Assembly (NCBI RefSeq): GCF_017357425.1
Contig: NZ_CP014571.1
Location: 1,922,001-1,986,000, forward strand
DNA: 64,000 bases
Direction: 5' to 3'
Source: Arthrobacter sp. D5-1
GTDB lineage: Bacteria; Actinomycetota; Actinomycetes; Actinomycetales; Micrococcaceae
The translations under genes were made by a program, and so were the position numbers. Shown one piece after another: positions 9,107 to 18,010 of the stretch. Each line of letters starts with the position of its first letter. The first letter of the stretch is position 1. The notes under the pieces were generated by a model. The model worked only from the letters and a program-made list of their open reading frames with translations, had not been told where the DNA came from and searched no databases.

Positions 9107-10006
9107 GTGAGCATCGAACGAGGAACAGCTACGCTGGGAGGCACCGAGCTCGATCTGGAAGACGCCATCATGGGGCCAACAGGCCGCCCTTACCGCGAAT
9201 TTCCGGAACCTGCTCCCCTTGCTTCCCACGGCCCGGCGAGAGTCATCGCCATGGTCAACCAGAAAGGTGGCGTGGGTAAAACCACCTCCACCATCAATCT
9301 CGCTGCTGCGCTCGCCGAATACGGCCGGCGTGTCCTGCTGGTGGACTTTGATCCCCAGGGCGCGCTCTCCGCGGGTCTGGGAGCCAATCCGCACGAGCTC
9401 GACCTCACTGTGTACAACGTCCTGATGGACCGCAAAGTGAGTATCCGGGATGCCATCCAGCAGACCGGCGTCGAGGGCGTTGACCTTCTTCCCGCCAACA
9501 TCGACCTCTCCGCCGCAGAAGTCCAACTCGTCAACGAGGTGGCACGCGAGCAGGTATTGGACCGCGCGCTCAAGAGCGTCGAGGACGATTACGACGTCGT
9601 CCTGATCGACTGCCAGCCGTCCCTGGGGCTGCTGACCGTCAATGCACTGACGGCAGCGCACGGAGTCATTATTCCGCTGATCTGTGAGTTCTTCGCCTTG
9701 CGGGCAGTGGCCCTCCTGGTGGAAACCATCGAAAAGGTCCAGGACCGCCTCAACCCGAGGCTGCAGGTGGACGGTGTCCTGGCCACCATGTACGACGCCC
9801 GCACCCTGCACAGCCGCGAAGTGATTTCACGTCTCGTGGAAGCCTTCGGTGACAAGGTGTTCGAGACCGTCATCAAGCGCTCCATCAAGTTCGCGGATGC
9901 AACGGTCGCGGCCGAGCCCATCACCAGTTATGCGGGCAACCACATTGGCGCCGACGCCTACCGCCGGCTTGCCAAGGAATTGATCTCGCGCGGCGGCGCG
10001 CCCTAG
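9107..10006 (+). CDS. ParA/Soj-family ATPase linked to scpAB
   Basis: A protein of about 299 residues from the GTG at 9107 (SIERGTATLGG); an upstream reading from 9095 is possible. A 45-residue lead precedes the deviant Walker A KGGVGKTT; DFDPQG and IDCQPSLG are the other nucleotide-site motifs. No parB is adjacent, so this is the second, SMC-linked ParA seen next to scpA/scpB in many actinobacteria. A role in chromosome organisation is inferred from that context. Confidence 0.88.
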   Translation: MSIERGTATLGGTELDLEDAIMGPTGRPYREFPEPAPLASHGPARVIAMVNQKGGVGKTTSTINLAAALAEYGRRVLLVDFDPQGALSAGLGANPHELDLTVYNVLMDRKVSIRDAIQQTGVEGVDLLPANIDLSAAEVQLVNEVAREQVLDRALKSVEDDYDVVLIDCQPSLGLLTVNALTAAHGVIIPLICEFFALRAVALLVETIEKVQDRLNPRLQVDGVLATMYDARTLHSREVISRLVEAFGDKVFETVIKRSIKFADATVAAEPITSYAGNHIGADAYRRLAKELISRGGAP

Positions 10007-10012
10007 CCGACC

Positions 10013-10927
10013 GTGGGACCGTCACTCGCTCCGGCCATGGAAGCTGGCGCTTCCGCTTCTGCAGAAGCGCCCGACGCCGGTACCGCCGAAGCCCGCAAAC
10101 CCGGTTTTGAGGTACGGCTGGCCAACTTCACGGGCCCGTTCGATCTCCTGCTTGGCCTGATCTCCAAGCACAAGATGGATATCACCGAAGTGGCCTTGGC
10201 CACCGTCACCGATGAGTTCATCAAGTACATCCGCCGGCTCCAGGAGCTGGGGGAGGACTGGGCGCTGGACGAAGCCAGCGAGTTCCTGGTCATCGCCGCC
10301 ACTCTGCTGGATCTCAAGGCCGCGCGCCTCCTGCCGGCCGGTGAGGTGGAGGACGCAGAGGATATTGCGCTCCTTGAGGCGAGGGATCTCCTGTTCGCCC
10401 GCCTCCTGCAGTACAAGGCTTTCAAGCAGATAGCCGGGATCCTGGGTGAAACGCTGGAACAGGAAGCGCGTCGTTATCCGCGCCAGGTTGCTCTGGAAAG
10501 CCATTTCGCCGCCCTGCTGCCCGAACTCGTATGGCGCCATACCCCGGAACAATTCGCGGAACTTGCTGCCAAGGCGCTGAAACCCAAGGATTCGGCTCCC
10601 GCCGAGGTGGGCCTGGACCATCTTCACGCTCCACCGGTGAGCGTCAAGGAACAGGCCGGGATCATGGGCCACCGCCTGAAGCTGGGCGCGCCCTTGTCCT
10701 TCCAGGCGCTGATAGCCGACGCAGAGACCACCCTGGTGGTCGTGGCACGCTTCCTTGCGTTGTTGGAAATGTTCCGGGACCGCGTGGTGGCTTTCGAACA
10801 GCCCGCACCCTTGGCGGAGTTGACGGTTCGGTGGACGGGCGACGACGCCGGGTGGGACAGTTCCCGCCTGAGTGAAGAGTATGAGACTGGCGTGGGGCCG
10901 GAAAACGGGGAGAACAGCAGTGAATGA
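10013..10927 (+). CDS. scpA: Segregation and condensation protein A
   Basis: A 304-residue kleisin that links SMC heads and binds ScpB. The conserved N-terminal segment is seen: FTGPFDLLLGLISKHKMDI. It begins 7 bp after parA with a GTG at 10013 (ATG at 10037 is an alternative). The first 30 residues are an Ala/Ser-rich tail that is not part of the family core. It overlaps scpB by 8 bp. Confidence 0.93.
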   Translation: MGPSLAPAMEAGASASAEAPDAGTAEARKPGFEVRLANFTGPFDLLLGLISKHKMDITEVALATVTDEFIKYIRRLQELGEDWALDEASEFLVIAATLLDLKAARLLPAGEVEDAEDIALLEARDLLFARLLQYKAFKQIAGILGETLEQEARRYPRQVALESHFAALLPELVWRHTPEQFAELAAKALKPKDSAPAEVGLDHLHAPPVSVKEQAGIMGHRLKLGAPLSFQALIADAETTLVVVARFLALLEMFRDRVVAFEQPAPLAELTVRWTGDDAGWDSSRLSEEYETGVGPENGENSSE

Positions 10928-11576
10928 GCAGGAAACGGCCCAGGAGGGGCTGGCTGACCTGGAAGCGCTGCCAGGTGGTGCACGGGCAGCCTTGGAGGCA
11001 GTGCTCATGGTCATCGACGAGCCTGCTACGTCGGAAGAGTTGTCCGCCGGACTCAACGTGACGGTCTCCGTCGTCGAGGATTTGCTGCATGACCTGCAAC
11101 GGGAGTATAGCGGCTATACTGTTAAAGCCCCGGACGTGGATGCTGTCGGCTATGCCGATGCCAGCACTGCACCCCGGGGTTTTGAATTGCGGAATGTCGC
11201 CGGCGGGTGGCGCATCTATTCACGGTCGGATTTTGCCGACATCGTGGGAAGGTTCGTTCTCGAAGGGCAGACCACCAGGCTCACTCAAGCAGCGCTTGAG
11301 ACCCTGGCGGTCATAGCTTACCGGCAACCGGTCTCCAGGGCCCGGGTATCTGCCATTCGCGGCGTCAACGTCGATTCGGTAGTCCGGACACTCACCCAAC
11401 GGGGTTTGATCGAGGATTCCGGAAACGATCCCGAATCCGGGGCTGTCCTTTACCGGACAACCTCGTATTTCCTGGAGCGGATGGGTATTGGCTCAGTGGC
11501 TGAACTGCCACAGCTTTCGCCACACCTTCCAGGTTTGGAAGGAATTGACGAGTACTACGACGCCAGCCGGATGTAG
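10920..11576 (+). CDS. scpB: Segregation and condensation protein B
   Basis: A protein of about 218 residues from the GTG at 10920, chosen because GGGGAG at 10907-10912 sits at proper distance; the open frame extends further up but inside scpA. It has two winged-helix domains; the conserved segment ETLAVIAYRQPVSRARVSAIRG is split around 11299-11364. It forms a dimer binding ScpA in the SMC condensin complex. Overlap with scpA suggests coupled translation. Confidence 0.92.
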   Translation: MNEQETAQEGLADLEALPGGARAALEAVLMVIDEPATSEELSAGLNVTVSVVEDLLHDLQREYSGYTVKAPDVDAVGYADASTAPRGFELRNVAGGWRIYSRSDFADIVGRFVLEGQTTRLTQAALETLAVIAYRQPVSRARVSAIRGVNVDSVVRTLTQRGLIEDSGNDPESGAVLYRTTSYFLERMGIGSVAELPQLSPHLPGLEGIDEYYDASRM

Positions 11577-11623
11577 CCACAGGCTACGCCCGGCACCGCA
11601 GGAAAACTTCAGATGGATTCACG

Positions 11624-11668
11624 GCACCTTCAGGGTGCACAGCGACAAGGGGCAGACGATGTCTGCCC
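11624..11668. terminator. Tandem hairpins after scpB
   Basis: A small stem GGCACC/GGTGC at about 11624-11639 is followed by a perfect 8-bp stem GGGCAGAC/GTCTGCCC at 11650-11668 with a 3-base loop. They fill the gap before the next gene. There is no T-run; they could be leader structures instead of a terminator. Confidence 0.35.
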
Positions 11669-11726
11669 GGCTGGCTAGTGTTGATTGCAGCACGGAAAGC
11701 CGGCCATTACTACACAAGGACGGGTC

Positions 11727-12938
11727 ATGACACAGGCGGGACGCCAGAGTTCACCACGTAACAGTTCGGGACGCAACAGTTCTGGACGCAATGAGGCCAA
11801 GGGCGGCACGGGCCGCACCAACGCCGGCGGCTTCTCAGGCCGCGGCGGCAGCGCCGGCGCTGGAAAGCGCAACTTCACCCAGGGCGAAGGCCGACCCTTC
11901 AAGGCTCCGAAGCCGCGCGAAGCGGCACCTTTCGATCCTGACAACCCCACAACTGCGGGCGACTTTGACCGGGGCCAGGCCTCCAGGCCCGCGAAGCCCT
12001 TCCGCAAGCCCGGCTCCAACAAGCCCGGCTTTGGCAAGGCACCCGGTACGCCGGGCGCACTGAAGCCCAAGGCCAAGCCCGCCAGGCAGTACGGCTCCAA
12101 GGCATTCGGCAGCGAACGATTCGGCCAGAACCTGGGTCCCATCCGCAAGCCAGGCCGCAACCGCGGACCGCGCCAGGAAGTCCCGCAGTCGGACCTTCAC
12201 GATGTTGACGGCGTACGCCTGCAGAAGGTCATGGCTCAAGCCGGCGTGGCTTCACGCCGCGTCTGTGAGGAAATGATCCTCGAGGGACGCGTCGAGGTTG
12301 ATGGCGTAGTGACCACCGAGCTTGGTATGCGCGTGGACCCCACGGCTGCCGTGATCCACGTCGATGGCATCCGGATCCAGCTCGACGAAACCCTCGTCTA
12401 CATGGTCTTCAACAAGCCCAAGGGCGTCGTCTCCACCATGGAGGACCCCGAAGGCCGTCCCTGCATCAGCGACTTCCTGAAGAACAACAAGAACAAGGGC
12501 GAACGCCTGTTCCACGTTGGCCGTCTCGATGTCGCCACTGAGGGGCTGCTGCTGCTGACGAACGACGGCGAACTCGCCAACCGCTTGACGCACCCTTCCT
12601 ATGAGGTACCCAAGACGTACCTCGTCCAGGTGCGCGGCCCGTTCCCGCAGGGCGTGGGCGCGAAGCTGAAGAACGGCGTCGAGCTCGAAGACGGTGTCGC
12701 CGCAGTGGACTCGTTCCGGTTGGTGGACTCCACCCCGGGCCACGTCCTCATCGAGGTTGTGCTCCACTCAGGCAAGAACCGCATCGTGCGCCGTATGTTT
12801 GACGCCGTCGGGTTCCCGGTTGAACGTCTTGTCCGCGTGAAGGTCGGCCCCATCGGCTTGGGTGACCAGCGCCAGGGCAGCATCCGCAACCTCGGCAGGC
12901 AGGAAGTCGGACACCTCCTGGCATCTGTAGGGCTCTAG
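11727..12938 (+). CDS. rluB: RsuA/RluB-family rRNA pseudouridine synthase
   Basis: A 403-residue protein from the ATG at 11727, preceded by AAGGA at 11716-11720. An S4 RNA-binding domain (RLQKVMAQAGVASRR) is followed by the pseudouridine synthase domain with GRLDVATEGLLLLTND, where the Asp of GRLD is catalytic. The family core is only about 250 residues. The extra N-terminal 150 residues are a basic Gly/Ser/Pro/Lys-rich disordered tail with NSSGR repeats, common in actinobacterial members. The exact rRNA target (23S vs 16S) is inferred from gene context. Confidence 0.88.
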   Translation: MTQAGRQSSPRNSSGRNSSGRNEAKGGTGRTNAGGFSGRGGSAGAGKRNFTQGEGRPFKAPKPREAAPFDPDNPTTAGDFDRGQASRPAKPFRKPGSNKPGFGKAPGTPGALKPKAKPARQYGSKAFGSERFGQNLGPIRKPGRNRGPRQEVPQSDLHDVDGVRLQKVMAQAGVASRRVCEEMILEGRVEVDGVVTTELGMRVDPTAAVIHVDGIRIQLDETLVYMVFNKPKGVVSTMEDPEGRPCISDFLKNNKNKGERLFHVGRLDVATEGLLLLTNDGELANRLTHPSYEVPKTYLVQVRGPFPQGVGAKLKNGVELEDGVAAVDSFRLVDSTPGHVLIEVVLHSGKNRIVRRMFDAVGFPVERLVRVKVGPIGLGDQRQGSIRNLGRQEVGHLLASVGL

Positions 12939-12941
12939 GGC

Positions 12942-14048
12942 ATGTCGGCATTCGGTACGCACGGCCGGGGCCATCTCGATGGCCCGGTCGTCGTTCTCGG
13001 TACAGGCTTGCTGGGGGCCAGCATTGGCCTCGGCCTGCGCGGACGCGGAGTTCCGGTCTTCCTGTCCGATCCTTCGCCCACCAATCAGGCGGTCGCGGTG
13101 GATATCGGAGCGGGACGGCCGTTGGGCGAGTTGGGTGAAGAACCCCAGCTGGTTGTTGTCGCGGCTCCGCCGGACGTTACCGCCGACGTCGTGCAGAAGG
13201 CTTTGGCGGACTACCCATCCGCCGTCGTGGTTGACATCGCGAGCGTGAAAGCGACCATTCAGGCGCAGCTGCGTGAGCGTGGCGTGGACCTGTCCCGCTA
13301 TGTGGGGACGCATCCTATGGCCGGGCGTGAGAAGTCAGGCCCGGTGGCTGCCCGGGGAGAGCTTTTCACCTCCATGCCGTGGGTTGTTTGCCCGTCAGAG
13401 GAAACCTCGGATGCGGCGCTTCAGGCTGCCCGGTTGTTGGCCGGGGATCTTGGGGGAATCGTCTCCCAATTCACGGCAGACGAACACGATGAAGCTGTGG
13501 CACTGGTATCGCATTTGCCCCAGATCATGTCTTCCCTGTTGGCCAGCCGGCTGCAAGGTACGCCCCTGCATGCCCTTTCCTTGGCTGGCAACGGGCTCCG
13601 GGACACCACCCGCATCGCCGCCAGCGATCCCACCCTTTGGGTGCAGATCCTGGGAGGCAACGCGGAAAAGGTGGTTTCCATCCTGCACGGTGTCCGCGAG
13701 GACCTGAACCGCTTGATCGGAACTCTTGAAGAGCCGTTGGCGCCCGGCGCTCGGCTGGACCTTGCGCAACTGATCAGTGAAGGCAATGCAGGGCAGGCGA
13801 GGATTCCCGGTAAACACGGCGGACCTCCGCAGGCCTACTCGTGGCTCACCATCCTGGTGGACGACAAACCGGGCCAGATTGCCCACCTTCTCACGGAGAT
13901 CGGCGAGATTGGCGTGAACCTCGAGGACCTCCGGCTCGACCATTCGTCGGGACAAAACGTGGGCATGGTGGAGCTTTCCGTGCTTCCCAGCAAGCATGAC
14001 CTCCTTGTTGAAGCTTTGACTGACCGTGGATGGCGGGTACTCCAGTAA
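12942..14048 (+). CDS. tyrA: Prephenate dehydrogenase
   Basis: A 368-residue NAD(P)-dependent enzyme converting prephenate to 4-hydroxyphenylpyruvate in tyrosine synthesis. The Rossmann motif VLGTGLLGASIGLGLRG and the substrate motif GTHPMAGREKSG are visible. The C-terminal 75 residues look like an ACT domain (LTILVDDKPGQIAHLLTEIG), suggesting tyrosine feedback control. It starts 3 bp after the synthase gene and its TAA overlaps the cmk ATG by one base. Confidence 0.93.
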   Translation: MSAFGTHGRGHLDGPVVVLGTGLLGASIGLGLRGRGVPVFLSDPSPTNQAVAVDIGAGRPLGELGEEPQLVVVAAPPDVTADVVQKALADYPSAVVVDIASVKATIQAQLRERGVDLSRYVGTHPMAGREKSGPVAARGELFTSMPWVVCPSEETSDAALQAARLLAGDLGGIVSQFTADEHDEAVALVSHLPQIMSSLLASRLQGTPLHALSLAGNGLRDTTRIAASDPTLWVQILGGNAEKVVSILHGVREDLNRLIGTLEEPLAPGARLDLAQLISEGNAGQARIPGKHGGPPQAYSWLTILVDDKPGQIAHLLTEIGEIGVNLEDLRLDHSSGQNVGMVELSVLPSKHDLLVEALTDRGWRVLQ

Positions 14049-14761
14049 TGACGCGTGAATTTTTTGGACCGGAAACGGTAGCCCGTCCGGGCAAGCCGTT
14101 GGTCATTGCCATCGACGGTCCTTCCGGATCGGGCAAATCCAGCGTCAGCAAGGAAGTTGCCCGGCGCTTGAAACTGGCTTACCTGGATACGGGCGCGATG
14201 TACCGGGCCCTCACCTGGTACTGCCTCAAGACAGGCGTTGACCTCCAGGACGGCGCAGCAGTGGAGCAGGCTTCCAAAGCCATGCCGTTGGAGATCAGCA
14301 CATCCACTGCTGCGGAGTACGTGGCAGTGGATGGCACAGACGTCACGGACGAAATCCGGGATCCCTTGATCTCCTCGTCCGTCAGCGCTGTGGCCACTAC
14401 GCTCGGTGCCCGCACGGAGCTCATCCGCCGCCAGCGTGAGCTGATCGCCCAGCACCACCACCGCATGGTGGTGGAGGGACGCGACATCACCACCGTCGTC
14501 GTCCCCAATGCCGAGGTCCGCATGCTCCTGACCGCCAGCGAGGAAGCACGGCTCCGGCGCCGGGGCATCCAGTTGGGTGGCACCCAGAGCAAAGAGCAGC
14601 TGGCAGCCCAAGTCATCCAGCGTGACGCCAAGGACTCCACGGTGGTGAACTTCACCCAGGCAGCTGATGGCGTGGTGACGCTGGATTCCTCGGACCTGGA
14701 CTTCGAGGAAACAGTGGAGACCGCCCTGGCGATCGTCAGCAAGGTGATCTATGGCGACTAA
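14048..14761 (+). CDS. cmk: Cytidylate kinase
   Basis: A 237-residue (d)CMP kinase. The P-loop is IDGPSGSGKSSVSK; YLDTGAMYRALT and VVEGRDITTVV are the CMP-binding motifs. The start is the ATG at 14048 in the TAATG junction with tyrA; a reading from 14030 would lie inside tyrA. It overlaps the acyltransferase gene by 11 bp. The order tyrA-cmk-plsC-der is common in actinobacteria. Confidence 0.94.
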   Translation: MTREFFGPETVARPGKPLVIAIDGPSGSGKSSVSKEVARRLKLAYLDTGAMYRALTWYCLKTGVDLQDGAAVEQASKAMPLEISTSTAAEYVAVDGTDVTDEIRDPLISSSVSAVATTLGARTELIRRQRELIAQHHHRMVVEGRDITTVVVPNAEVRMLLTASEEARLRRRGIQLGGTQSKEQLAAQVIQRDAKDSTVVNFTQAADGVVTLDSSDLDFEETVETALAIVSKVIYGD

Positions 14762-15494
14762 GGAACAAGGACACGGGCTTCCCGCTCCGTGGACCAAAGT
14801 GTGGAGCCGCCCCGTCGGGTGGTTCCTTGACCACGTCATGTACCGGACCGTCGTGGCGGGTAAAAGCAACGTTCCCGCCGGCGGACCGGTGATTTTCGCC
14901 GCGAACCACATCAGCTTCCTCGATGGGCCTGTGATGTTCGGCGCCTCTCCGCGGCCTATGCACATCCTCGTCAAGAAAGAGATGTTCAGGGGCTTCCTTG
15001 GTTCAGTCCTGCGGGGCTCCGGACAGATTCCGGTGGACCGTTCCGGGGACCGCGCCGCCCTGCATCTCGGCAAGCAACTGCTCGACGACGGCCGCTGCGT
15101 CGGGATTCTTCCGGAAGGCACGCGGGGGAGCGGTGCAGCCGAAAGCATCAGCAACGGGGTTGCCTGGCTTGCCATTAACTCCGGAGCAACAGTAATACCG
15201 GTGGCCATCCTCGGAACCCGCCAGGGCGACGAGCACCGCGACCATATCCCCAAACCGCGCCGCAAGCTCCACGTGAGCTTCGGTGAACCTCTTACGGTGA
15301 AGCGCCGGAAGGGTGAACCGGGCCGTGTTTCAATGGACAGGGCGGCTGCGGAAATCCGCGCAGCCCTGGCCGATCACGTCCAGGATGCCATCCGTGCCAC
15401 AGGACAGGGCCTTCCCCGGGATCCTGCGCCCGGAGAATCCACTCCGCAGCACCGCCATACAGCAGTAGCCGGGACGCCGGCAGACCACCCCTAA
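14751..15494 (+). CDS. 1-acyl-glycerol-3-phosphate acyltransferase (PlsC family)
   Basis: A 247-residue membrane-associated acyltransferase, probably making phosphatidic acid. The catalytic motif NHISFLD (HX4D) and the substrate motif LPEGTRGSG are present, with IPVDRSGD between them. It overlaps the end of cmk and precedes der by 10 bp. A second PlsC-like protein is encoded at 33101-33892, so the division of labour is open. Confidence 0.87.
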   Translation: MATKEQGHGLPAPWTKVWSRPVGWFLDHVMYRTVVAGKSNVPAGGPVIFAANHISFLDGPVMFGASPRPMHILVKKEMFRGFLGSVLRGSGQIPVDRSGDRAALHLGKQLLDDGRCVGILPEGTRGSGAAESISNGVAWLAINSGATVIPVAILGTRQGDEHRDHIPKPRRKLHVSFGEPLTVKRRKGEPGRVSMDRAAAEIRAALADHVQDAIRATGQGLPRDPAPGESTPQHRHTAVAGTPADHP

Positions 15495-15504
15495 GGAAAG
15501 TGCA

Positions 15505-17055
15505 ATGAGCGATACGACTCAAAAATCCGGCCTCCACGGAGCCGGCGACGACGAATACACGCCCACCGGCACCGACCAGGTGGCTGAAAACCTGGCTGCC
15601 CTGGACGATGACGAGGCCGAGCTCCGCGCGGCCACCCTGCGTGCCGGCCTGGACGACTACGAACTCGATGACGAAGATGCCGCACTTCTCAGCGGCGAAT
15701 ACGGCGACGAAGGCGACGAAGGTCCCCTCAAGCTGGACCCCGTCTTGGCCATCATCGGCCGCCCGAACGTGGGCAAATCCACGTTGGTCAACCGCATCCT
15801 GGGCCGCCGCGAAGCCGTGGTTGAGGACACCCCGGGCGTTACCCGCGACCGCGTCATGTACTCGGCGCGCTGGAATGGCCGCAACTTCACCTTGGTTGAT
15901 ACCGGTGGGTGGGAGCACGATGCCAAGGGCATCCACGCCCGCGTAGCCGAGCAGGCCGAGATGGCCGTTGAGCTTGCAGACGCCGTCCTCTTTGTGGTGG
16001 ATTCCGCCGTTGGTGCCACGGCCACGGACGAGGGTGTCATGAAGATGCTCCGCAAGAGCAAGAAGCCGGTCATCATGGTGGCCAACAAAGTGGACGACTT
16101 CGCACAGGAAGCTGACTCGGCAACGCTGTGGGGCTTGGGCTTCGGCGAACCGTACCCGGTATCGGCACTGCACGGACGTGGCGTTGCCGACCTCCTGGAC
16201 CACGTCATGGATACCCTTCCCGAGTTCTCCCTGGTGGAAGGCGTTGAGCGCTCCGGCGGTCCGCGCCGTATCGCCTTGATCGGACGCCCGAATGTTGGCA
16301 AGTCCTCGCTGCTGAACAAGCTTGCAGGCTCTGAGCGCGTCGTGGTTGATCCGCTGGCCGGGACCACGCGTGACCCTGTCGACGAATTCATCGAACTTGG
16401 CGACCGTACCTGGCGTTTCGTGGACACCGCAGGTATCCGCCGCCGCCAGCACATGGCCCAGGGCGCCGATTTCTACGCTTCCCTGCGGACGCAGGCCGCG
16501 CTCGAAAAGGCGGAGGTCGCCGTCGTGCTTCTTGCCGTCGATGAAGTCCTCAGTGAGCAGGACGTGCGTATCCTCCAGCTGGCCATTGAATCCGGCCGTG
16601 CACTGGTCCTCGCCTTCAACAAGTGGGACCTGCTGGACGACGAACGCCGCCGCTACCTGGAGCGCGAAATCGAGCAGGACCTGGCGCACGTTGAGTGGGC
16701 GCCCCGCGTCAACATCTCCGCCAAGACGGGCTGGCACAAGGACCGCCTGGTTCCTGCCCTGGACATCGCACTGGAGAGCTGGGACCGCCGCATCCCCACG
16801 GGTCGCCTCAACGCGTTCCTGGGCGAGCTCGTCGCTGCGCACCCGCACCCGGTCCGTGGTGGAAAGCAGCCCCGCATTCTCTTCGGCACCCAGGCTTCCA
16901 GCCGTCCGCCGAAGTTTGTGCTGTTCACCACCGGGTTCCTGGATCCCGGATACCGTCGCTTCATCACGCGTCGCCTCCGCGAAACGTTCGGCTTCGAGGG
17001 TACGCCCATCGAGGTCAACATGCGCGTCCGCGAGAAGCGTGGCAAGAAGCGCTAA
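15505..17055 (+). CDS. der: Ribosome-assembly GTPase Der (EngA)
   Basis: A 516-residue double GTPase needed for 50S ribosome assembly. Two G domains in tandem are seen: [12 protein letters not shown] with DTGGWE and NKVDD, then [12 protein letters not shown] with DTAGIRRR and NKWDLL, followed by a KH-like C-terminal domain. The first 80 residues are an acidic extension (Asp/Glu-rich) typical of actinobacterial Der. It is last in the parA-to-der run, ahead of a hairpin. Confidence 0.96.
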   Translation: MSDTTQKSGLHGAGDDEYTPTGTDQVAENLAALDDDEAELRAATLRAGLDDYELDDEDAALLSGEYGDEGDEGPLKLDPVLAIIGRPNVGKSTLVNRILGRREAVVEDTPGVTRDRVMYSARWNGRNFTLVDTGGWEHDAKGIHARVAEQAEMAVELADAVLFVVDSAVGATATDEGVMKMLRKSKKPVIMVANKVDDFAQEADSATLWGLGFGEPYPVSALHGRGVADLLDHVMDTLPEFSLVEGVERSGGPRRIALIGRPNVGKSSLLNKLAGSERVVVDPLAGTTRDPVDEFIELGDRTWRFVDTAGIRRRQHMAQGADFYASLRTQAALEKAEVAVVLLAVDEVLSEQDVRILQLAIESGRALVLAFNKWDLLDDERRRYLEREIEQDLAHVEWAPRVNISAKTGWHKDRLVPALDIALESWDRRIPTGRLNAFLGELVAAHPHPVRGGKQPRILFGTQASSRPPKFVLFTTGFLDPGYRRFITRRLRETFGFEGTPIEVNMRVREKRGKKR

Positions 17056-17058
17056 GTG

Positions 17059-17130
17059 AGACGGGCATCACAGCCGAGTTTGGCTGTGATGGCGTCTCCG
17101 ACCTCCAACTTCGTGTAAGCTTTTGGAGGT
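17059..17130. terminator. Two tandem hairpins after der
   Basis: A perfect 10-bp stem CATCACAGCC/GGCTGTGATG (17066-17091, extendable outward with GAGAC/GTCTC) is followed by a second stem ACCTCCAA/TTGGAGGT (17101-17130). The first probably ends der transcription; no T-run is present, so the role is inferred. Confidence 0.5.
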
Positions 17131-17196
17131 GGTTCGGCCGGACTGCTTAGGTGGGACTCTTCGGAGGATAACCTGGGCGGAGAACGGTGGAACCAG

Positions 17197-17270
<74 letters not shown>

Positions 17271-17275
17271 CAATG

Positions 17276-17320
17276 AAGGACCGGAATCACGCGGAAACGC
17301 GGGATTCCGGTCCTTTCTTG
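17276..17320 (+). terminator. Terminator after tRNA-Pro
   Basis: A perfect 13-bp stem AAGGACCGGAATC (17276-17288) pairs with GATTCCGGTCCTT (17303-17315) and is followed by TCTTGTTT, a partial T-run. Confidence 0.75.
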
Positions 17321-17327
17321 TTTCCGG

Positions 17328-17379
17328 CCCTTCGCTTCACCTTGCGTCAGCGTCGGCTTGCGTCGGGTGAAGCGAAGGG
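17328..17379. repeat. 14-bp perfect inverted repeat near marR stop
   Basis: CCCTTCGCTTCACC at 17328-17341 and its exact complement at 17366-17379 flank a 24-base spacer that holds two copies of TTGCGTC. It lies 15 bp past the stop of the minus-strand MarR gene, so it may be its terminator, although no T-run is visible. Confidence 0.55.
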
Positions 17380-17393
17380 TGACGGGGGTAGGG

Positions 17394-17840
17394 CTAAACC
17401 CTCTGCAGCGCGCCGAGTGCCCGCACCAACGGTTCAAGCTCCGGCACGGAGGCGGCGGCCTCAAGGGCGGAGGCCAGCGTCTCGTCGTGGACCGGCTTGG
17501 CCGACTCCAAGAGTTCTTGTCCGCTGATGGTGAGCTCGGTGTAGATGCCACGGCGGTCGTCGGCGCACAGGATGCGGGTGAGCAGTCCGCGGTCCTCCAG
17601 GCGGTTGACCAGGCGGGTGGTGGCACTGCTGGAAAGGGCAGTGGCGCGGGCCAGTTGCTGCATCCGCATATGCCAGCCGTCCTGGCGGCTCAGGGCATCC
17701 AGCACCGTGTACTCCACTACCGACAGGTCACTTGAGGCCTGGAGCGCCTTCTCCAGTTCCCCTTCGATGCTTCCGTGCAGGGCGGCAAGGGTCCGCCAAC
17801 CCTGCGCCCGAACTTCTACGGCGTCATCCTTGATGCCCAT
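17394..17840 (-). CDS. MarR-family transcriptional regulator
   Basis: A 148-residue winged-helix regulator. The DNA-binding wing is visible: QLARATALSSSATTRLVNRLEDRG then DRRGIYTELT, the usual MarR D-x-R-G signature. It is divergent to an MFS exporter, with repeated GCAACTA motifs between them. It probably represses the exporter and is released by an aromatic or antibiotic ligand, which is inference from the arrangement. Confidence 0.87.
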   Translation of the reverse strand: MGIKDDAVEVRAQGWRTLAALHGSIEGELEKALQASSDLSVVEYTVLDALSRQDGWHMRMQQLARATALSSSATTRLVNRLEDRGLLTRILCADDRRGIYTELTISGQELLESAKPVHDETLASALEAAASVPELEPLVRALGALQRV

Positions 17841-17889
17841 GTTTGCTGTGCTCCTGACTTGATGTCGTGTAGATCGGGACGCCGGAAAC

Positions 17890-17945
17890 TAGTTGCTTGC
17901 GCAAGTACCTGGCGTGTGCAACTATATATAAAGCGTCTGCAACTA
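17890..17945. promoter_or_regulatory. Candidate MarR operator region
   Basis: TAGTTGC at 17890-17896 and two inverted copies GCAACTA at 17918-17924 and 17939-17945 (21 bp apart, about two helical turns) sit in the divergent marR/MFS gap. A CTTGCGCAAG palindrome (17896-17905) adjoins the first. AT-rich TATATATA between them suggests a promoter. Confidence 0.6.
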
Positions 17946-18010
17946 TTATTCTACGGTTCCCGGAGGCGCAGTTCCACTTTCCCTGGGAGCCACCACATAA
18001 GGAGCTTCAC

